Shown one piece after another: positions 41,016 through 53,559 of a stretch of DNA of 64,000 nucleotides. The translations under genes and the position numbers were made by a program. Numbering within the stretch: the first letter of the stretch is position 1; each line of letters begins with the position of its first letter. The notes under the pieces were generated by a model. The model saw only the letters and a program-made list of their open reading frames with translations. It ran no database searches and was not told the DNA's origin. Origin of the DNA: Chamaecyparis obtusa. Taxonomy: Eukaryota > Streptophyta > Pinopsida > Cupressales > Cupressaceae. The stretch is from positions 227,001-291,000 of the forward strand of contig BSBK01001582.1 of assembly GCA_027943335.1 (NCBI GenBank), read 5' to 3'.

Positions 41016-42332
41016 TGTTAGAGATTTTCCAGTAAGCTAGTGCTAACTGTATGTTTGTGATTGATGAAAACATATGGTAAGTAGCATGTGTTCAATAGTT
41101 ATGCAGTAATATTTGAGTATATGTATCATGGACATTTTATCAGCATGATATCATGGATGCAGAGTTTATTTGCTAGAACAAATAGTTATGCAACAACATG
41201 TGTCAGCAGTGTTCTTGATAGAGTTACAGGCAGTGTTCTATGAGTGATTATCCATATAGTCATAATGGAGCCTTGTGCCTTTGGATATGTGATGAAGACA
41301 TGTTAGTGGTGTTACAATCATGGACCCAGAGTTTGATGATCAGTAGAAGTGGAGTTATACAGTCGCTATTCACCAATAGTAGTTTCCTGTGTTTATTTAG
41401 AAGAGCCGACATGGATTGTATTGGTTTAGGAGTTGAACCTATCATTATAGTATGCACCCTTGGATTAGTGATTAGAGAAGAGTTAATAATGTTTGGTTAA
41501 GAGTGCATGATGTAATTCAGCTTGAGGAGAAAGTTTTAGTTACTTTGGTAGAGCTGATAGTGTGTAGCGTGCGTCTACATTTATTAATATTAGACAGGTC
41601 CTAGATTGTGTTGTGTGCTTAGTAGAGATGATAGAATTATTATTGGAGTATGTTATGGTTTATATAATATGATTTCAAGGTGGTTCTAATAGGTCAACTT
41701 GATTATATCATTTAGAGGAAAGATATTTATAGGCAGTCATTTGTGATTGCTAAAGTATGGTTTAGAGTTGACTGCAAAGAGTAGAGCAGAGTGTGAAAAG
41801 TGTTGAACCATCAATAGAAGGTTCATGTGACCAAGTAAAGAGTTTATGATATACATTGGAACTAATCCATATAGTAGGTCAAAGCGTAGTTCACCAAGAT
41901 CTAGATATAGTGCGTATCTATTATTCAGAAGGTTGTAGCCTTCACCCCTTTGAGTAGTGTGCTCTCAGATAGTGCGTCTTCACCCCTAATAGGGTTAATT
42001 GTAAAAGATTCCTAATGGGGTCTAACACTTGACCAAGTCACTATACTAAATATATTGTAAAGCAACTCCTAACAGGGTTAAGGATCTTCTAACAAGGATC
42101 ATAAAACACTAGTACATAATATTAGTGGGTGTCAATTCCCACCGGGGTTTTTACCCATTTAGGTTTCCCCATAACCACATTGGTGTTATGTGTTGTGTTC
42201 ATATTTCTTATTTATGTTGATGTTCATTTCAGTACGTAAGCATTCAAGTTAAGATTATAGAGCTAAGTAAAAAGATTTAATTCAGTGAACATGGATTCAT
42301 CGACCCCCCTCTCAGTGTTCCCATTCCTAACA
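41016..42332 (+). repeat. 5' LTR of copia D1 (1317 bp)
   Basis: It starts TGTTAGAGATTTTCC and ends ATTCCTAACA before the primer site. It has gactcctaatagggt-type repeats, CCCACCGGGGTTTTTACCC and a C-rich end. It is clearly homologous, at roughly 80 percent by eye, to the D2 LTR at 43795. Confidence 0.85.
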
Positions 42333-42334
42333 AT

Positions 42335-42346
42335 TGGTATCAAAGC
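42335..42346 (+). other. Primer-binding site of copia D1
   Basis: TGGTATCAAAGC, one mismatch from the initiator tRNA-Met site. Confidence 0.85.
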
Positions 42347-42387
42347 CAAGTGCCTCAGAGAGAGTTTAATAGCTTGAGGTTGATCAA

Positions 42388-43794
42388 ATGGTATTATTTA
42401 GAAAAGATAGTCCTAAGTTTGATGGATAGAATTATCTTGATTGCAAGAACAAGATGATGACACATTTGCAGTGCATTTCTTTTGAAGTTTTTGAAGTGGC
42501 TATCAAGGAATTTGAGATCCCCTCTCTAGAAGATCTTGCAAAGGATGATGCTACTAGAAAGTAGAAGGATTTGTTCCATCAGAATGAAATAGAAAAAGAA
42601 TCTCTTATTAGCACCCTATCTGATAGTGAGTTTTTAGAAATAAAGAAAGTAGACACAACCTACAAGATATGGAAGCACCTAGAAGACATGTTTGAAGGAG
42701 ATAAACAAGAAAAGAATGCGCACAAAAAGACATGGAAGAAAAAGTACAATACATTGGAGATGCTACTTGAAGAAAACATAAGATCCTACAATCAAAGGAT
42801 CAATGAAGCAGTTGCTCGAATCAGAAACAATGGTGGAGAAATCTTTGAAGAAGACATCATGGATAAGGTAATGACTACCTTGACACTAGAATATCAGAAC
42901 AAGATAAACATCCTTGATGAGACTATGCAATTCTCAGAAAATTTCAAAAGAGAGACCTTAATTAGCAAGATTGATGCATTTGAGATGTCAAGTTTGAAGA
43001 AAGAGCCTAAAAGTGAGATAGCCTTTAAAGCTTCGGTCCATGGTAAGAAATCCTTGAACACCTCTGGTAATTTTGATGATGATGATGAAGAAGAAGCCCT
43101 AGATAATTTCATTTCTATGATTTCTAAAATAGAAAAGAAAGGATAAGGAAAATATCAAGGTCAATTACCATTCAAATGCTTTTCATGTAATAAGATTGGT
43201 CACTTTTCATCTAAGTGTCCTACAAGAGTTAAAAAGTTCAAGAATGACTACAAGCCTAAGTATACAAAGGAATGCTATTATGCTGGAGATGGAGTATCAG
43301 ATGAAGAATCAGTAGAAGAGGAGATTGGATTCATTTCTCTTGAAGATGAAAAGAATTCACAAGAGTTAGCACTGATTTCACAAGATGACATCAGAATAGA
43401 CTGGATCATTGATAGTGGTTGTTCACATCACATGACAGGAGACAAAGATAGATTTGTTCATTTAGACAAATATAAAGGAGGCATGGTTAGATTTGGAGAT
43501 AACACTCCTAAACCCATCATTGGTAGAGGAACCATTACCTTGGATGGAAAGAACAACACTGATGATGTTCTTTATGTTGATGGTTTAAAACATAACCTAC
43601 TAAGTGTTGGGTAGTTGCTTGACAAAGGTTACAGGTTGGAGTTCAATGAAAAAAAGTGCATCATTAACAACAAGGAAGGATAAATGATTGCATCAGGATC
43701 AAAGACTAAAGGTAATTTTTTTCAGCTTAATCTAGAAGCAAGTTGTTTTGTTGCTAAAGTAGATGACAATTGGCTATGGCATAAAAGACTATGT
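42388..43794 (+). pseudogene. Copia D1 gag and protease, truncated by D2
   Basis: The frame starts at ATG 42388 (MVLFRKDSPKFDG) and is continuous to 43794 apart from stops near 42430, 42564, 43144, 43613 and 43682. It holds a UBN2-type gag (TTYKIWKHLEDMFEGDKQEK, RSYNQRINEAVARIRNNGGE), one zinc knuckle (CFSCNKIGHFSSKC), a protease with intact site WIIDSGCSHHM, LYVDGLKHNLLSVG and the first residues of the pre-integrase domain (WLWHKRL). It ends where the D2 LTR begins. The zinc knuckle followed by the D-S-G-C-S-H-H-M protease and the LTR modules are shared with D2. Confidence 0.88.
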
Positions 43795-45096
43795 TGTTGG
43801 AGATTTTCCAGCAGACCAGTACTGACTATATGTTTGTCATTGATGAAAACATATGGAAAGTAGCATGTGTGGAAGTCTTATGTAGTAAGATTTCTATATA
43901 TGTAGCATGTAAATGATATCAGCATGATATCATGGGTGTAGAGGTTAACTGTTAGTACAGATAGTTATATAGCAGCTTGTTAGCAGTGTTCCTGATAGAG
44001 TAACAAGACATGTTCTGTGTATGGTTGTCCGTATAGTTATCATGGAGCCTTGCACACTTGGATATATGTTGAAGACATGTTAGTGATGTTTTAGTCATGG
44101 ACACATAGCCTGATATTCAGTAGAAGTGAAGTTATGGAGTCACTATTTGCTAGTAGCAGTTTCCTGTGTTTGTTCAGAAGAGCCGACAAAGATTTTATTG
44201 GTTATGTAGTTGCACCCATCTTTTGGGTATGCACCCTTGGATTTAAGTTTAGAGAAGAGTTATTGATGTTAGGTTAAGAGTGCATAAAGTAATTCAACTT
44301 GAGGAGGAAGATCCAGTTGTTTTGGTAGAGCCAACAGTGTGTAGCCTATGTCTACAATTATCTTATTGGATAGGTCCCCGAATGTGTTGCGTGCATAGTA
44401 GAGCTGATAGAATGTTTATTGGAGTTTGTTATGGTTTCTCTAATATTATTTCAAGGTGGTTCTAATAAGCTGACTTGATTAGATCATTTAGAGGAAAGAT
44501 ATTTATAAGCAGTCATTTATGATTGCTTAAGTGTGGTTCATGGTTGATTAAGCAGAGTAGAGCAGAGTGTGCGAAGTGTTGAGCCATCAAAAGAAGGTCT
44601 ATGTGACCAAGTAAAGTATTTGTGCTATACATTGGAACTAATCTAGATAGTAGGTCAAAGCACAGTTCACCAAGATCAAGATATAGTGTGTATCTATTAT
44701 TTAGAAGGTTGTAGCCTTCACCCTTTTGAGCAGTGAGCTCTCGGATAGTGCATCCTCTCCCCTAACAAGGATAATTGTAAAAGACTCCTAATAGGGTTCA
44801 ACCCTTGACCAGGTCTATTATATTAAATATATTGTACAATAACTCCTAACAGGGTTAAGGATCTTCTAACAAGGATCATAATACACTAGTGCAAAATATT
44901 AGTGGGTGTCAATTCCCACCAGGGTTTTTACCTATTTGGGTTTCCCCGTAACCAAAATATTGTGTTGTGTTCAAGTGTTCTTTCATTGTGTTTATGCTTT
45001 ATTTTTAATTATACCTAATTGGATAAAGAATTGAAACTTGTAGATAACTAATTCACCCCCCCCACCCTCTGCCACCTCTTAGGACTATTCCTAACA
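43795..45096 (+). repeat. 5' LTR of copia D2 (1302 bp)
   Basis: It starts TGTTGGAGATTTTCC and ends ATTCCTAACA. It sits within the D1 pre-integrase region (WHKRL|), consistent with D2 inserting into D1; the candidate duplication TATGT cannot be tested because the D2 right end lies beyond the window. It carries the same tcctaacagggtt and CCCACCAGGGTTTTTACC modules as D1. Confidence 0.85.
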
Positions 45097-45098
45097 AT

Positions 45099-45110
45099 TG
45101 GTATAAGAGC
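45099..45110 (+). other. Primer-binding site of copia D2
   Basis: TGGTATAAGAGC, one mismatch from the initiator tRNA-Met site. Confidence 0.85.
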
Positions 45111-45153
45111 CAAGTGCCTCAGAGAGAAATTTTAATAGCTTGAGGTTGATCAG

Positions 45154-45820
45154 ATGGCATAGTTCAGGAAAGAAAGTCCTAAGTTTGATGGAGAGAATTA
45201 TCTTGATTGAAAGAACAAGATGGTGACCCATTTGCAGTGCATTGCTTTTGAATTTTTTGATGTAACTATCAAAGAAGCCAAGATTCCTACCTTAGAAGAC
45301 CTTGCAAAGGATGATGCTACTGATAGGAAAAAAGAATTGTTTCATCAGAGTGCTATAGCAAAATAAGCTCTTATCAGTGCCTTATCTGATGGTGAGTTTT
45401 CATAAATAAAAAAGGTAGATACAACCCACAAAATATGGAAGCACCTAGAAGACATATTTGAAGGAGACAAACAAGCAAAGGATGCATGCAGAAAGACATG
45501 GAAGAAAAGATACAATGCATTAGAGATGCTTCCTGAAGAAAATATCAGAGCTTACAATCAAAGGATCAATGAAGTAGTTGCTAGAATTAGAAACAATGGT
45601 GGAGAGATTTCAGAAGAGGACATTATGGACAAGTTAATGACTACTCTCACTCTTGAATATGAAAGAAAGATCAACATCCTTGATGAGACCATGCAACTTA
45701 CATCTAATATGAGGGTCAATTACAATTTAAGTGTTTTTCATGTAATAAGATTGGTCACTCCTACTAGAGCTAGAAAGTTCAAAAAGGATTACAAGCCTAA
45801 GTACTCTAAGGAATGCTACT
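45154..45820 (+). pseudogene. Copia D2 gag, interrupted by the Tat element
   Basis: Homologous to D1 gag: FRKESPKFDGENYLD, THKIWKHLEDIFEGDKQAKD, RAYNQRINEVVARIRNNGGE. Stops occur after MA, NYLD, SAIAK and DGEFS. After ETMQLTSNM a stretch present in D1 is missing and the zinc-knuckle part (QFKCFSCNKIGHS) lies in another frame. The sequence ends KPKYSKECY at the CTACT duplication and resumes at 63289. Confidence 0.88.
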
Positions 45821-47000
45821 TGTGTGTGTGAATTTTTTACCTGATTTGTAGATACAACACTTTAGTAAAACATTAGAGGTTAGTAAAAATTAAAATTGGG
45901 CAAGTAATTGAAAACTAATCTAACTAGGTGATTTACTACCTTCTAGTAGATGTGAGTATGTATTCTCAAATTATATCGAGATCAGTGACCTTGACGACAC
46001 CTAAATGAAGGATTTGAATGCAAAATCTAGATATGCAATGAATGCTATTAATCTATTTTTTTGGTTTTTCTATGTAATAATATGATAAATCTGATATGAA
46101 TCTACGCTAACAATGATATGGAAAACTGATATGTAAACTAAGCTAAGAAATGATATGAAAACTATGCAATAACAAATGAAAATCTCACAACAACTCGAAT
46201 TCTCAAGATCGATTATTCAGTCTCCAATTCAACAGCATGAGTGTACAGTTCATAGATGGGATTCATAATGAAGAGCTAAAGCCTTAATTTATACAAATCC
46301 AGGGCTTTGAAGGTGCATGGAAAAAAGCCATAAATCACTCAAATAACTCAGGTTGATTTTTGAGTTATTTTTAAATAAAGGATAATTAACTCACAAAAAC
46401 ATGCAAAAGTAGAGTTTAACTCAAAATAGAGTTTAGATTTAATTGATAATTGATAGTTGTCAACTTTTTTGATTGTGCATGTTTTAATATGAATTAATTT
46501 AATAATAAAGTGATTTATTTCCAACTTAACTTATTTTGAAAAATAAAATAATTGATTTATGGGTTAATCAATTATTTTTCAAACTTTTATTCAAAAACAA
46601 TATTATTAAAAATTGACAATTTTCTTTAATTAATTAAATAAGAATTTAATCAATTATTCATAGGATTTTGGATTTATTGTCAAAATTAAATAATACAATT
46701 TAGGAATAAATAGAATTAATTTCAATTAAATAATTAAGTGGTAGTATTAAATCTAATTAATTAAATATTGAGAATATTCAATTAATCAAACTTTAGGATA
46801 AATAGGATCTATCACCAAATAACTATTAAATCAAAGATAATTAGGATAATTAGGAATATTCCTTGATGCAAAATTTGAGATAATCAATTAAGATTCGACG
46901 ATGTTCAAATGTGCCTTAGGTTAGGACTTTGATGTCGATTTCATTCTATGTGTCGATGTAGGAGGTTAATGAACCTATAGCCCATTTTTGGGGTATTACA
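45821..47000 (-). repeat. 3' LTR of the Tat element (1180 bp)
   Basis: Plus reading TGTGTGTGTGAATTTTTT ... GGGGTATTACA. It is longer than the other LTR mainly through an extra segment (tttttttggtttttctatg, near 46055) . The second half is very AT-rich. Confidence 0.92.
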
Positions 47001-47014
47001 TTTTGCCCCTCTTT
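47001..47014 (-). other. Polypurine tract of the Tat element
   Basis: Minus strand AAAGAGGGGCAAAA directly before the 3' LTR start TGTAATACC. Confidence 0.85.
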
Positions 47015-48662
47015 GAATTGTTGTGCTAAGCGCAGTGGTTCAAAGACAGTCTATCTATGATGTTGAAACTGATGTTTGAAATTAGAATTGATATGAGATA
47101 GAAGCTGATTGAAGTTGATATGAAGATAAAAGGTCCTAAATGACCAAAGATAATGTTAACTATAACAACAAATGAACCGATGATTGTGAAAAAGTGTCAA
47201 AATGTCTGATTCCAAACCTTATGATTGCAAAGAAGTGAGTGACGAATTTCAGACCTGATTGTCCTTATATTGAATCACATTGGTATCACATCTGAACCCT
47301 TCAGTTTTTGAAGAACCAAGGAAATAACACAATTGAACCGATAGTTGCAAAAATTGATACAATTTACAAGATTAAGAGAATACCAAATTGATATGGATCT
47401 CGATGAATCTGATATGCCCCGAGTGATGATCGATTTGCCCCAAGCGATGAGGTATTTCTGATGAATCAACAACTAGACGTGGTTGTTGTCTTGAACACTA
47501 AGGAAATATATGATTTCAAAATTTAAATTACAGACTTTGAATGATGTGCAATACCATGCCCCCTTCGGGATTAAAATTGAAATCTGACAAGAAAAGTCAG
47601 CGTTGATAGTTCAGAAGCATGTTAATTGATTGGAGAAATGGTTATACACATCTGAGAATGCATTTTGCATCATTTGGAGGTCCTGGAGACCAAGTTTGAG
47701 TAGGTTAAACCATGAGTTGACCAAGTTGAAATTTTGATAGTTTGATGGAAGATAATCAATTAAGTTGAATGCTGGATTTCTGTGATGATTGAAGGTCAAT
47801 TATGCAAGCAGTAGACCGTCCTAGGTCCAAAAATTTTAAATCATGATTTTGACATAGTAAATGATTTTAGATTTTAATTTTGATCCTAAAAATGGATTCA
47901 GAACATCGAAATTAGCTAGGGGTGCAATTTTCATGTAAAACGGAGCACTTTTGAAAATTAGGTCAAAAGCTATATAAAGGTTGGAAGGGTCATTTTGAAT
48001 TCATTTCAACCTTTTGACTTTGAAAACTTTGTGGAGCCCTCTGAGGAAAATGGCGGATAGAGAAACATAATTGAAGGTACTTGTGAGTTCACACCGATTT
48101 GAGCACAACCGAAGACACCAGAGACCTCGGTAGTGTGGACATTCGGTAGGTGGACCTCTGTGCTTTGCTAAAATGTCAATTTTTCCTTATTTTTATAGGA
48201 TTTTAGCAATTTTCATGTCTTTTCCATTTTTGAATTTTGCATGCATGGAAACTCATACGACTCCCCAGCGGGACTCGTACGAATTTTCAAGAGTAGCTAG
48301 GTTGTCATCTGATAAGCCCCCACAACTCGTATCAGAGGGACCCATGAGTCATATGACATTCTGTTGGGTCCCTCATAACTCGTATGAGAAGTGATGCTTT
48401 GTCGTGCTACTATGGTTTGTCATTTGGTATGGTGTGGAAAGTCGTATGACTTTTCATGCCAGTCTAAGTTGTTGTATGGAAAATAGTGAGCACAAAACTC
48501 AGTATTAAGTCCAATTTTTGAATTTTCTGATTCCTTAGCCTAATTCCTGACCTGTTAACCTACCTTCTAAAATACTGAATTGCCCCATTGCTGTCCTTGT
48601 AACCTATTTTGTGACCCAATTACTGATAGGATTCCCTATTTCTGTGCTATGTAGGTCATATA
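47015..48662. other. Tat 3' region, non-coding
   Basis: No ORF of note. In plus reading it lies upstream of the plant mobile domain ORF and could hold its promoter. A plausible acceptor (TTTCTGTGCTATGTAG) ends it at about 48655. Confidence 0.45.
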
Positions 48663-50556
48663 TCTGGATGTACATGTTCAGATCTCTCATCCTGCTACTC
48701 AGAGATTATGTGTCTTGTTGCCAAACCCTATGAGGGTCCACCTTGCTGCTTGTGGATTCAAGCACTTGATACATTTACCCAAGATTAGGGTAAATCATAG
48801 TTTATTGACTACATTGATTGAGAGGTTTCACTCAGAGACCCAGACCTTTCATTTGTCAACAAGGGAGATCATTGTTACCCCTGAGGATGTGTACCAGATA
48901 TTGCAGATTCCTTTCCATGCTGCTAGGAGACCAGAGTATGTGAGTTCGGGGAACTCGGGTGTTTTAGCTTTTAGACGTCTCTTTGGAGATGATACTCAGA
49001 TGACCTCATCTATTTCATGGGAGTTTATTGTACAGAGATATGGACAGACACACCGATTAGAGTGTATTATTGCTGGTATGATTGTTGGTATCATTATGTC
49101 CAACCATCAGCAGAACGGTCTTCTGATGGGCTGGGCCCCTATGGTAGCATGGTTGATGGCCACTCCCATTGAGTTGGCATGGGGTTAGTGTTTATTAGCA
49201 CATATGTTCTTCAAGATTCATGAGGTGGTGTATCAAGAGAGCAAATCTTTTGCTGCAGGAGCTCTTGTTCTACAAATATGGGCGTGGGAGCATATCCCCG
49301 TGTTGAGACCTGTTTGTACTTCACAAAGGTAGCCTTAGGAGCCTATCATCTATACTTATGTTGGATATGTCATTTAGGGATGGATGGGTCATGTAGAGTA
49401 TTGGAGGCGATGCCTTGATGACATGAATTTTGTTCATTGGAGACCTTATGTATCCATTGAGCCTTGGCCTACTGCTCGAGGGCAGTTTAGCTATTTCTTC
49501 CAGAGCCGTGTATTGATTGCGAGGTCCTCCTCCACCATAGAGAGATTTTTTATTACCAGGGTCTGGCGGCAGTATGGACATATTCAGGATGCCCCAAAGG
49601 ATTATGCTACATATGCATGGATAGGGTGTGAGATTGGACTTGGATGGACACAGAGGCTCTCTTATGCTTTGCGATCTTAGGAGTACAGTGCTATTATTGG
49701 CAGGGACTGGGAGTATAGAGCAGATGTACTGGATGCTGGTGTTACTGATGGATTCATCTCATGGCTTGTTGATCACCCCATTCATAGATTTTTTGATCCT
49801 ACTAAGCTGATACCCTCCATGGAGGACGCAATGGATGTGACTGGTGCTCCGATGGGATAGAGTCCCAGACCTACACATGTTCCTATCATACACCCCACAC
49901 CTCTGAGACCCAGAGCAATGGCTCCACCACAGAGACCATCAAGACAGATGAGGGCCCCTTGTCCTACTAGTGCCATAGCAAGTAGATCTTCCAGTTCTCA
50001 TAGATGGACTAGAGTAGAGGGTGGTACATTAGGTGGAGTTGGTTTAGCAGATGAGGTACTTGTAGTTGAGTAGGTGGTAGGTGGTGGTGTGGAATTCATA
50101 GAGGGGGATACTGGCTTTGATTTAGGTGTTGAGGTCAAATGCCACAAGGCATAGAGAGTAGAGACTACTGAGTAGGTTTCCCTAGATACAGATATGCCAG
50201 ATGTGGATCCTACTACGCCTCCTACTTCACAGGACACTATTAGATGACTTAGTGCATAGGTCAAGGACTTGAGGATATGCAATGCTCGATGGGAGGAGTG
50301 ATATATACATGTTGATAGATAGTGGAATGAGCTGCATGCTGAGGTATAGAGGCTACAGGTAGAGGTGATTCATCAGACCTCATGGGTAGCTTACTACGTG
50401 TCCACATATTATACAATTGTTCCTGCTGCACAGAGAGTTCCCTCCTATTCACAGTACATGATGGCATCAGAGGGAGCTAGAGCACCCAGAGTAGAGGCAG
50501 TACCAGATGCACCACCTCCTCCTCCACCAGATGTAGAGGATCATGATGATAGTTGA
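48656..50556 (+). pseudogene. Plant mobile domain (PMD) ORF, antisense to the Tat gag-pol
   Basis: One plus-strand frame of about 630 codons can be followed from after a likely acceptor at 48655 to the TGA after 50554. It reads HLAACGFKHLIHLPKIRVNH, then TFHLSTREIIVTPEDVYQIL (the start of the domain), FIVQRYG, SFAAGALVLQIWAWEHIPVL and HVEYWRRCLDDMNFVHWRPY. These are hallmarks of the aminotransferase-like plant mobile domain (PF10536), known from MAIL1/MAIN-type proteins and from transposons. The C-terminal third is Pro/Ser-rich and ends in a run of prolines. It holds more than ten in-frame stops, nearly all TAG. Its place between integrase and 3' LTR, on the opposite strand, matches additional ORFs reported in some Tat elements. 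Its role there is unknown. Confidence 0.85.
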
Positions 50557-52611
50557 TTGATCTGTTGATTCTGATATACTATACTCTTTTGATCATTGAT
50601 ATACTGTACTGATTCTGATAGCTCAGCTGAGCTCATTTTTTTTTTGTACATTGTGCCAGTAGTGCACCCCTGACTAGTTTGAGATTTTTGATATATATGA
50701 GATCGATATTTTGGTTGTGACTTCATATATACTTTTCATGTTTTGATTTATGATGATATCATGTGATGCATATGCTATGAGTAGAGTAGAATGTATGTAT
50801 GGATCAATGCAATGCAATGATTTCTTTCAAATATATGGATGTTATGCAAATGTATTTGATTATGTAAAGATGTATGTTTGGTTTATGCTTATGCACATGG
50901 ATGAGTTGTAATGCAACAAATGGTTATGATATGTAAATGCAACGATACACATGACATGTTTTATAGATATTGATGAAGACAAGTACTCAGTATTATGTAA
51001 AAAAGGATGTTTAACCCAGGATAGTAACTGCTTGCGGTTCCATGAAGAGACCTTCAAGTTAGGTTTCAGCTCTTGTTAGATTTGAAGAGAAGAGTGAAGA
51101 ATCGTTTAAGCATTTGAAGTTCGTTGAGTCATTATGAGATCATGAAAACATGCAAAATGCAAAGAAACAAGCAAAATGAAATGCAACCTAAGACATAGGA
51201 CCTAGTCACTAATCAATACAACACCCACTGATTAGGAAACCATGGATATATGAATATTGATTTTGTTTTTGGAATGTCGGATTAGATATAAGCACCAAGG
51301 CATAAATGCCAGGATGACCTGAATATCATGTCTATTTTGATATAGCAATTTGTATAAGAATCAGAACATAAATGTTGTGATGACCAGAATACGCCTTGCA
51401 TTACAAACACATCAAGCAGTCAAGAGTTCATTCTAAATCTAGTGTGAATTACCCATAGTGACCCTTTATCATTCACATCCTTAGGTAAGATCGCATTTCA
51501 CAATAGGAGAAAGAACTCACTCAAAAAGACAATAGTTAGATCAAACTTCCTTGAATTTTCCAGTTATCAATGGTCGAGGTACACATGGCCATCCAATTTG
51601 AGATAGAGGCTCTTACAGTCGGACACCATTTCAATCCAAAATTTCCAAAGTTGTTAGATTTTCACATACAAGTAGAAGACAAAGAAAATATTATGCCCCT
51701 AGTCATCACTCTCTAAATCCTGTAAAGGACATCATCGAAGAGCTCGAAAGGAAATAATATGCAAAAATCTCAATGTGAATCAGTAAGAATACAAGGAGAC
51801 AAAAGCATAGATTGTTTTCAGTTTGTGTTTGATGTTTGATTGCGTTGTTGTAGATGTAAAATCCTTTCTGGAGATGAGACTAGCTGACTAAGTCTGATGA
51901 AGCTTCAAAGGACTCTGACTGGATATGATATGTCTAAGATACATTGGAGACCATAGGATATGACATTGATTGCCCCCAAGTGTTTTAAGCATTGATAGGG
52001 TACAGATGCTTGAGCTGATTGGTGTACAAATTGACTTATTGAAAACAAACTGGGAGATATGTACAAACTAAAGCAAGACTAAAAGCTAGGAAAGACCAAG
52101 ATTGTGCTGATAGATGGAGCATTTTGAAACAAGTGGCGCTCGTTTGCCAGGTTTTCACCATCTTGGCAGAGATTCTATTTTTGCTACCAAGGCGCTTGTT
52201 TCCAAGTTTTCACCAAGGCACTTTTTCTTTTTCTCATTTTTTTGTGTTTTTCATTTTTTCAATTTTTTTTGTACTTTTGATATTTTTTACTTTTTTTGTG
52301 AGTCATCAAGGTGCCTATTGCTAGGTTTTCACCAAGATGTTCATTTTTTCAGGACTTTTTCCAATTTTTAAGATTTTTTCAGGACATTTTACCATAGACT
52401 GAATGCCTTAGGCATAGAATTTCTTCGGATGGAGAACATTGATTGGTTCTCAGAGTTGATCTCCTTCGGTCATTGAGAGTTGATAGGCACTAGAGCTAAA
52501 ATTAATAGTGATTACAAAGGGACCCAACGAGTTGGGTTCAAACTTCCCCTTCCGTTCTCAATGTGATTGATTTATAGGATTCTCTCTCAAAACTAGATCA
52601 CCAACCTGAAA
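50557..52611. other. Tat 3' region between integrase and PMD ORF, non-coding
   Basis: No supported ORF. 52190-52380 is T-rich with three imperfect copies of a segment containing ttttcaccaaggc or similar (about 52150, 52210, 52325), giving a phenylalanine-rich spurious frame. Confidence 0.5.
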
Positions 52612-53400
52612 TTATTTGTGTCTGACTTTCTTGTTGTAACCTCTAGAAATCCTCTTCTGATATACTTTGAGATGATCATATGCTACTTGTTTGCACTCAT
52701 CTAGTAGTTCAAGCTCTTGCAACCTAGACACTCTATAGTCATCATCAATTACTAGACCATGAATTCTGATTCTTAGTGATGGGATTTCAACCTCAATAGG
52801 CAGTACCGCTTCAGACCCATAAACTAAAGCAAAAGGTGTAGCCCTAGTGGGCATTCTAATACTTGTTCTGTAGACCCAGAGAGCTAGATTGATCATGAGA
52901 TGCCAGTCTCTTCCTATTTTATTAACTGTTCAATGCAAGATTTTCAATAGATTCTTGTTAGAAGCCTCTGCTTGTCCATTCCCTTGAGGATAGTAGATTG
53001 ATGAACAATGTTGTGTAATCTTGAATTTGGCACATAAATCATCTAAGTCTTTGTTCTTGAATTGTCCACCATTATCTATGATTATGGAATGAGGTATCCC
53101 ATATCTACATATGATATAGTTCAATATGAACATAGATATTTGTTTTCCAATTGCTTGTGTCAAAGGGACTGCTTCTACCCATTTTGTAAAATAATCTATA
53201 GTTGTGATTATATGGGTATGTCCATTAGAAGAATGAGGATGTATAGCTCCTATAAGATTAAATGCCCATTGGTGAAAAGGCCATTGTGTAGTGAAGGGAA
53301 TTGGATCTCTCCCTGGAGCATGAATTAAGTTTCCATGCACTTGGTATTTTTGATAGTTCTTAGCAAACTTGATAAACTCTTTCTCCATTTTAGGCCAATA
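52612..53400 (-). pseudogene. Tat integrase
   Basis: Minus strand: EFIKFAKNYQKYQVHGNLIH (zinc-domain end; the usual Cys residues of CxxCQKCQ are replaced), then WPFHQWAFNLIGAIHPHSSN, TIDYFTKWVEAVPL, SIIIDNGGQFKNKDL and GNGQAEASNKNLLK, then WVYRTSIRMPTRATPFALVY with GSEAVLPIEVEIPSLRI. The second Asp and the Glu of the D-D-E triad are present, but the first (FDLIG in relatives) is Asn, so this copy could not integrate DNA. A stop follows NLLKILH. Confidence 0.9.
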
Positions 53401-53559
53401 GTACCCAGCCCTAATAAGTTTTCAAGCTAATGTTAAACCATTCGAGTGTGACCCACAAATACCATCATGGACTTCCTCTAGCACATGTTGAGACTCTTCC
53501 CATTCTAAACATCTAAGTAGCATACCATCTAGACCTCGTTTGTATAGATCATGACCAAT

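Noticed and set aside
41240..41500. ORF of 86 codons in the D1 LTR
   Set aside because: It lies wholly in the LTR, and the D2 LTR does not keep the frame.
52114..52371. Phe-rich ORFs
   Set aside because: They result from T-rich low-complexity DNA with short direct repeats in the Tat 3' region.
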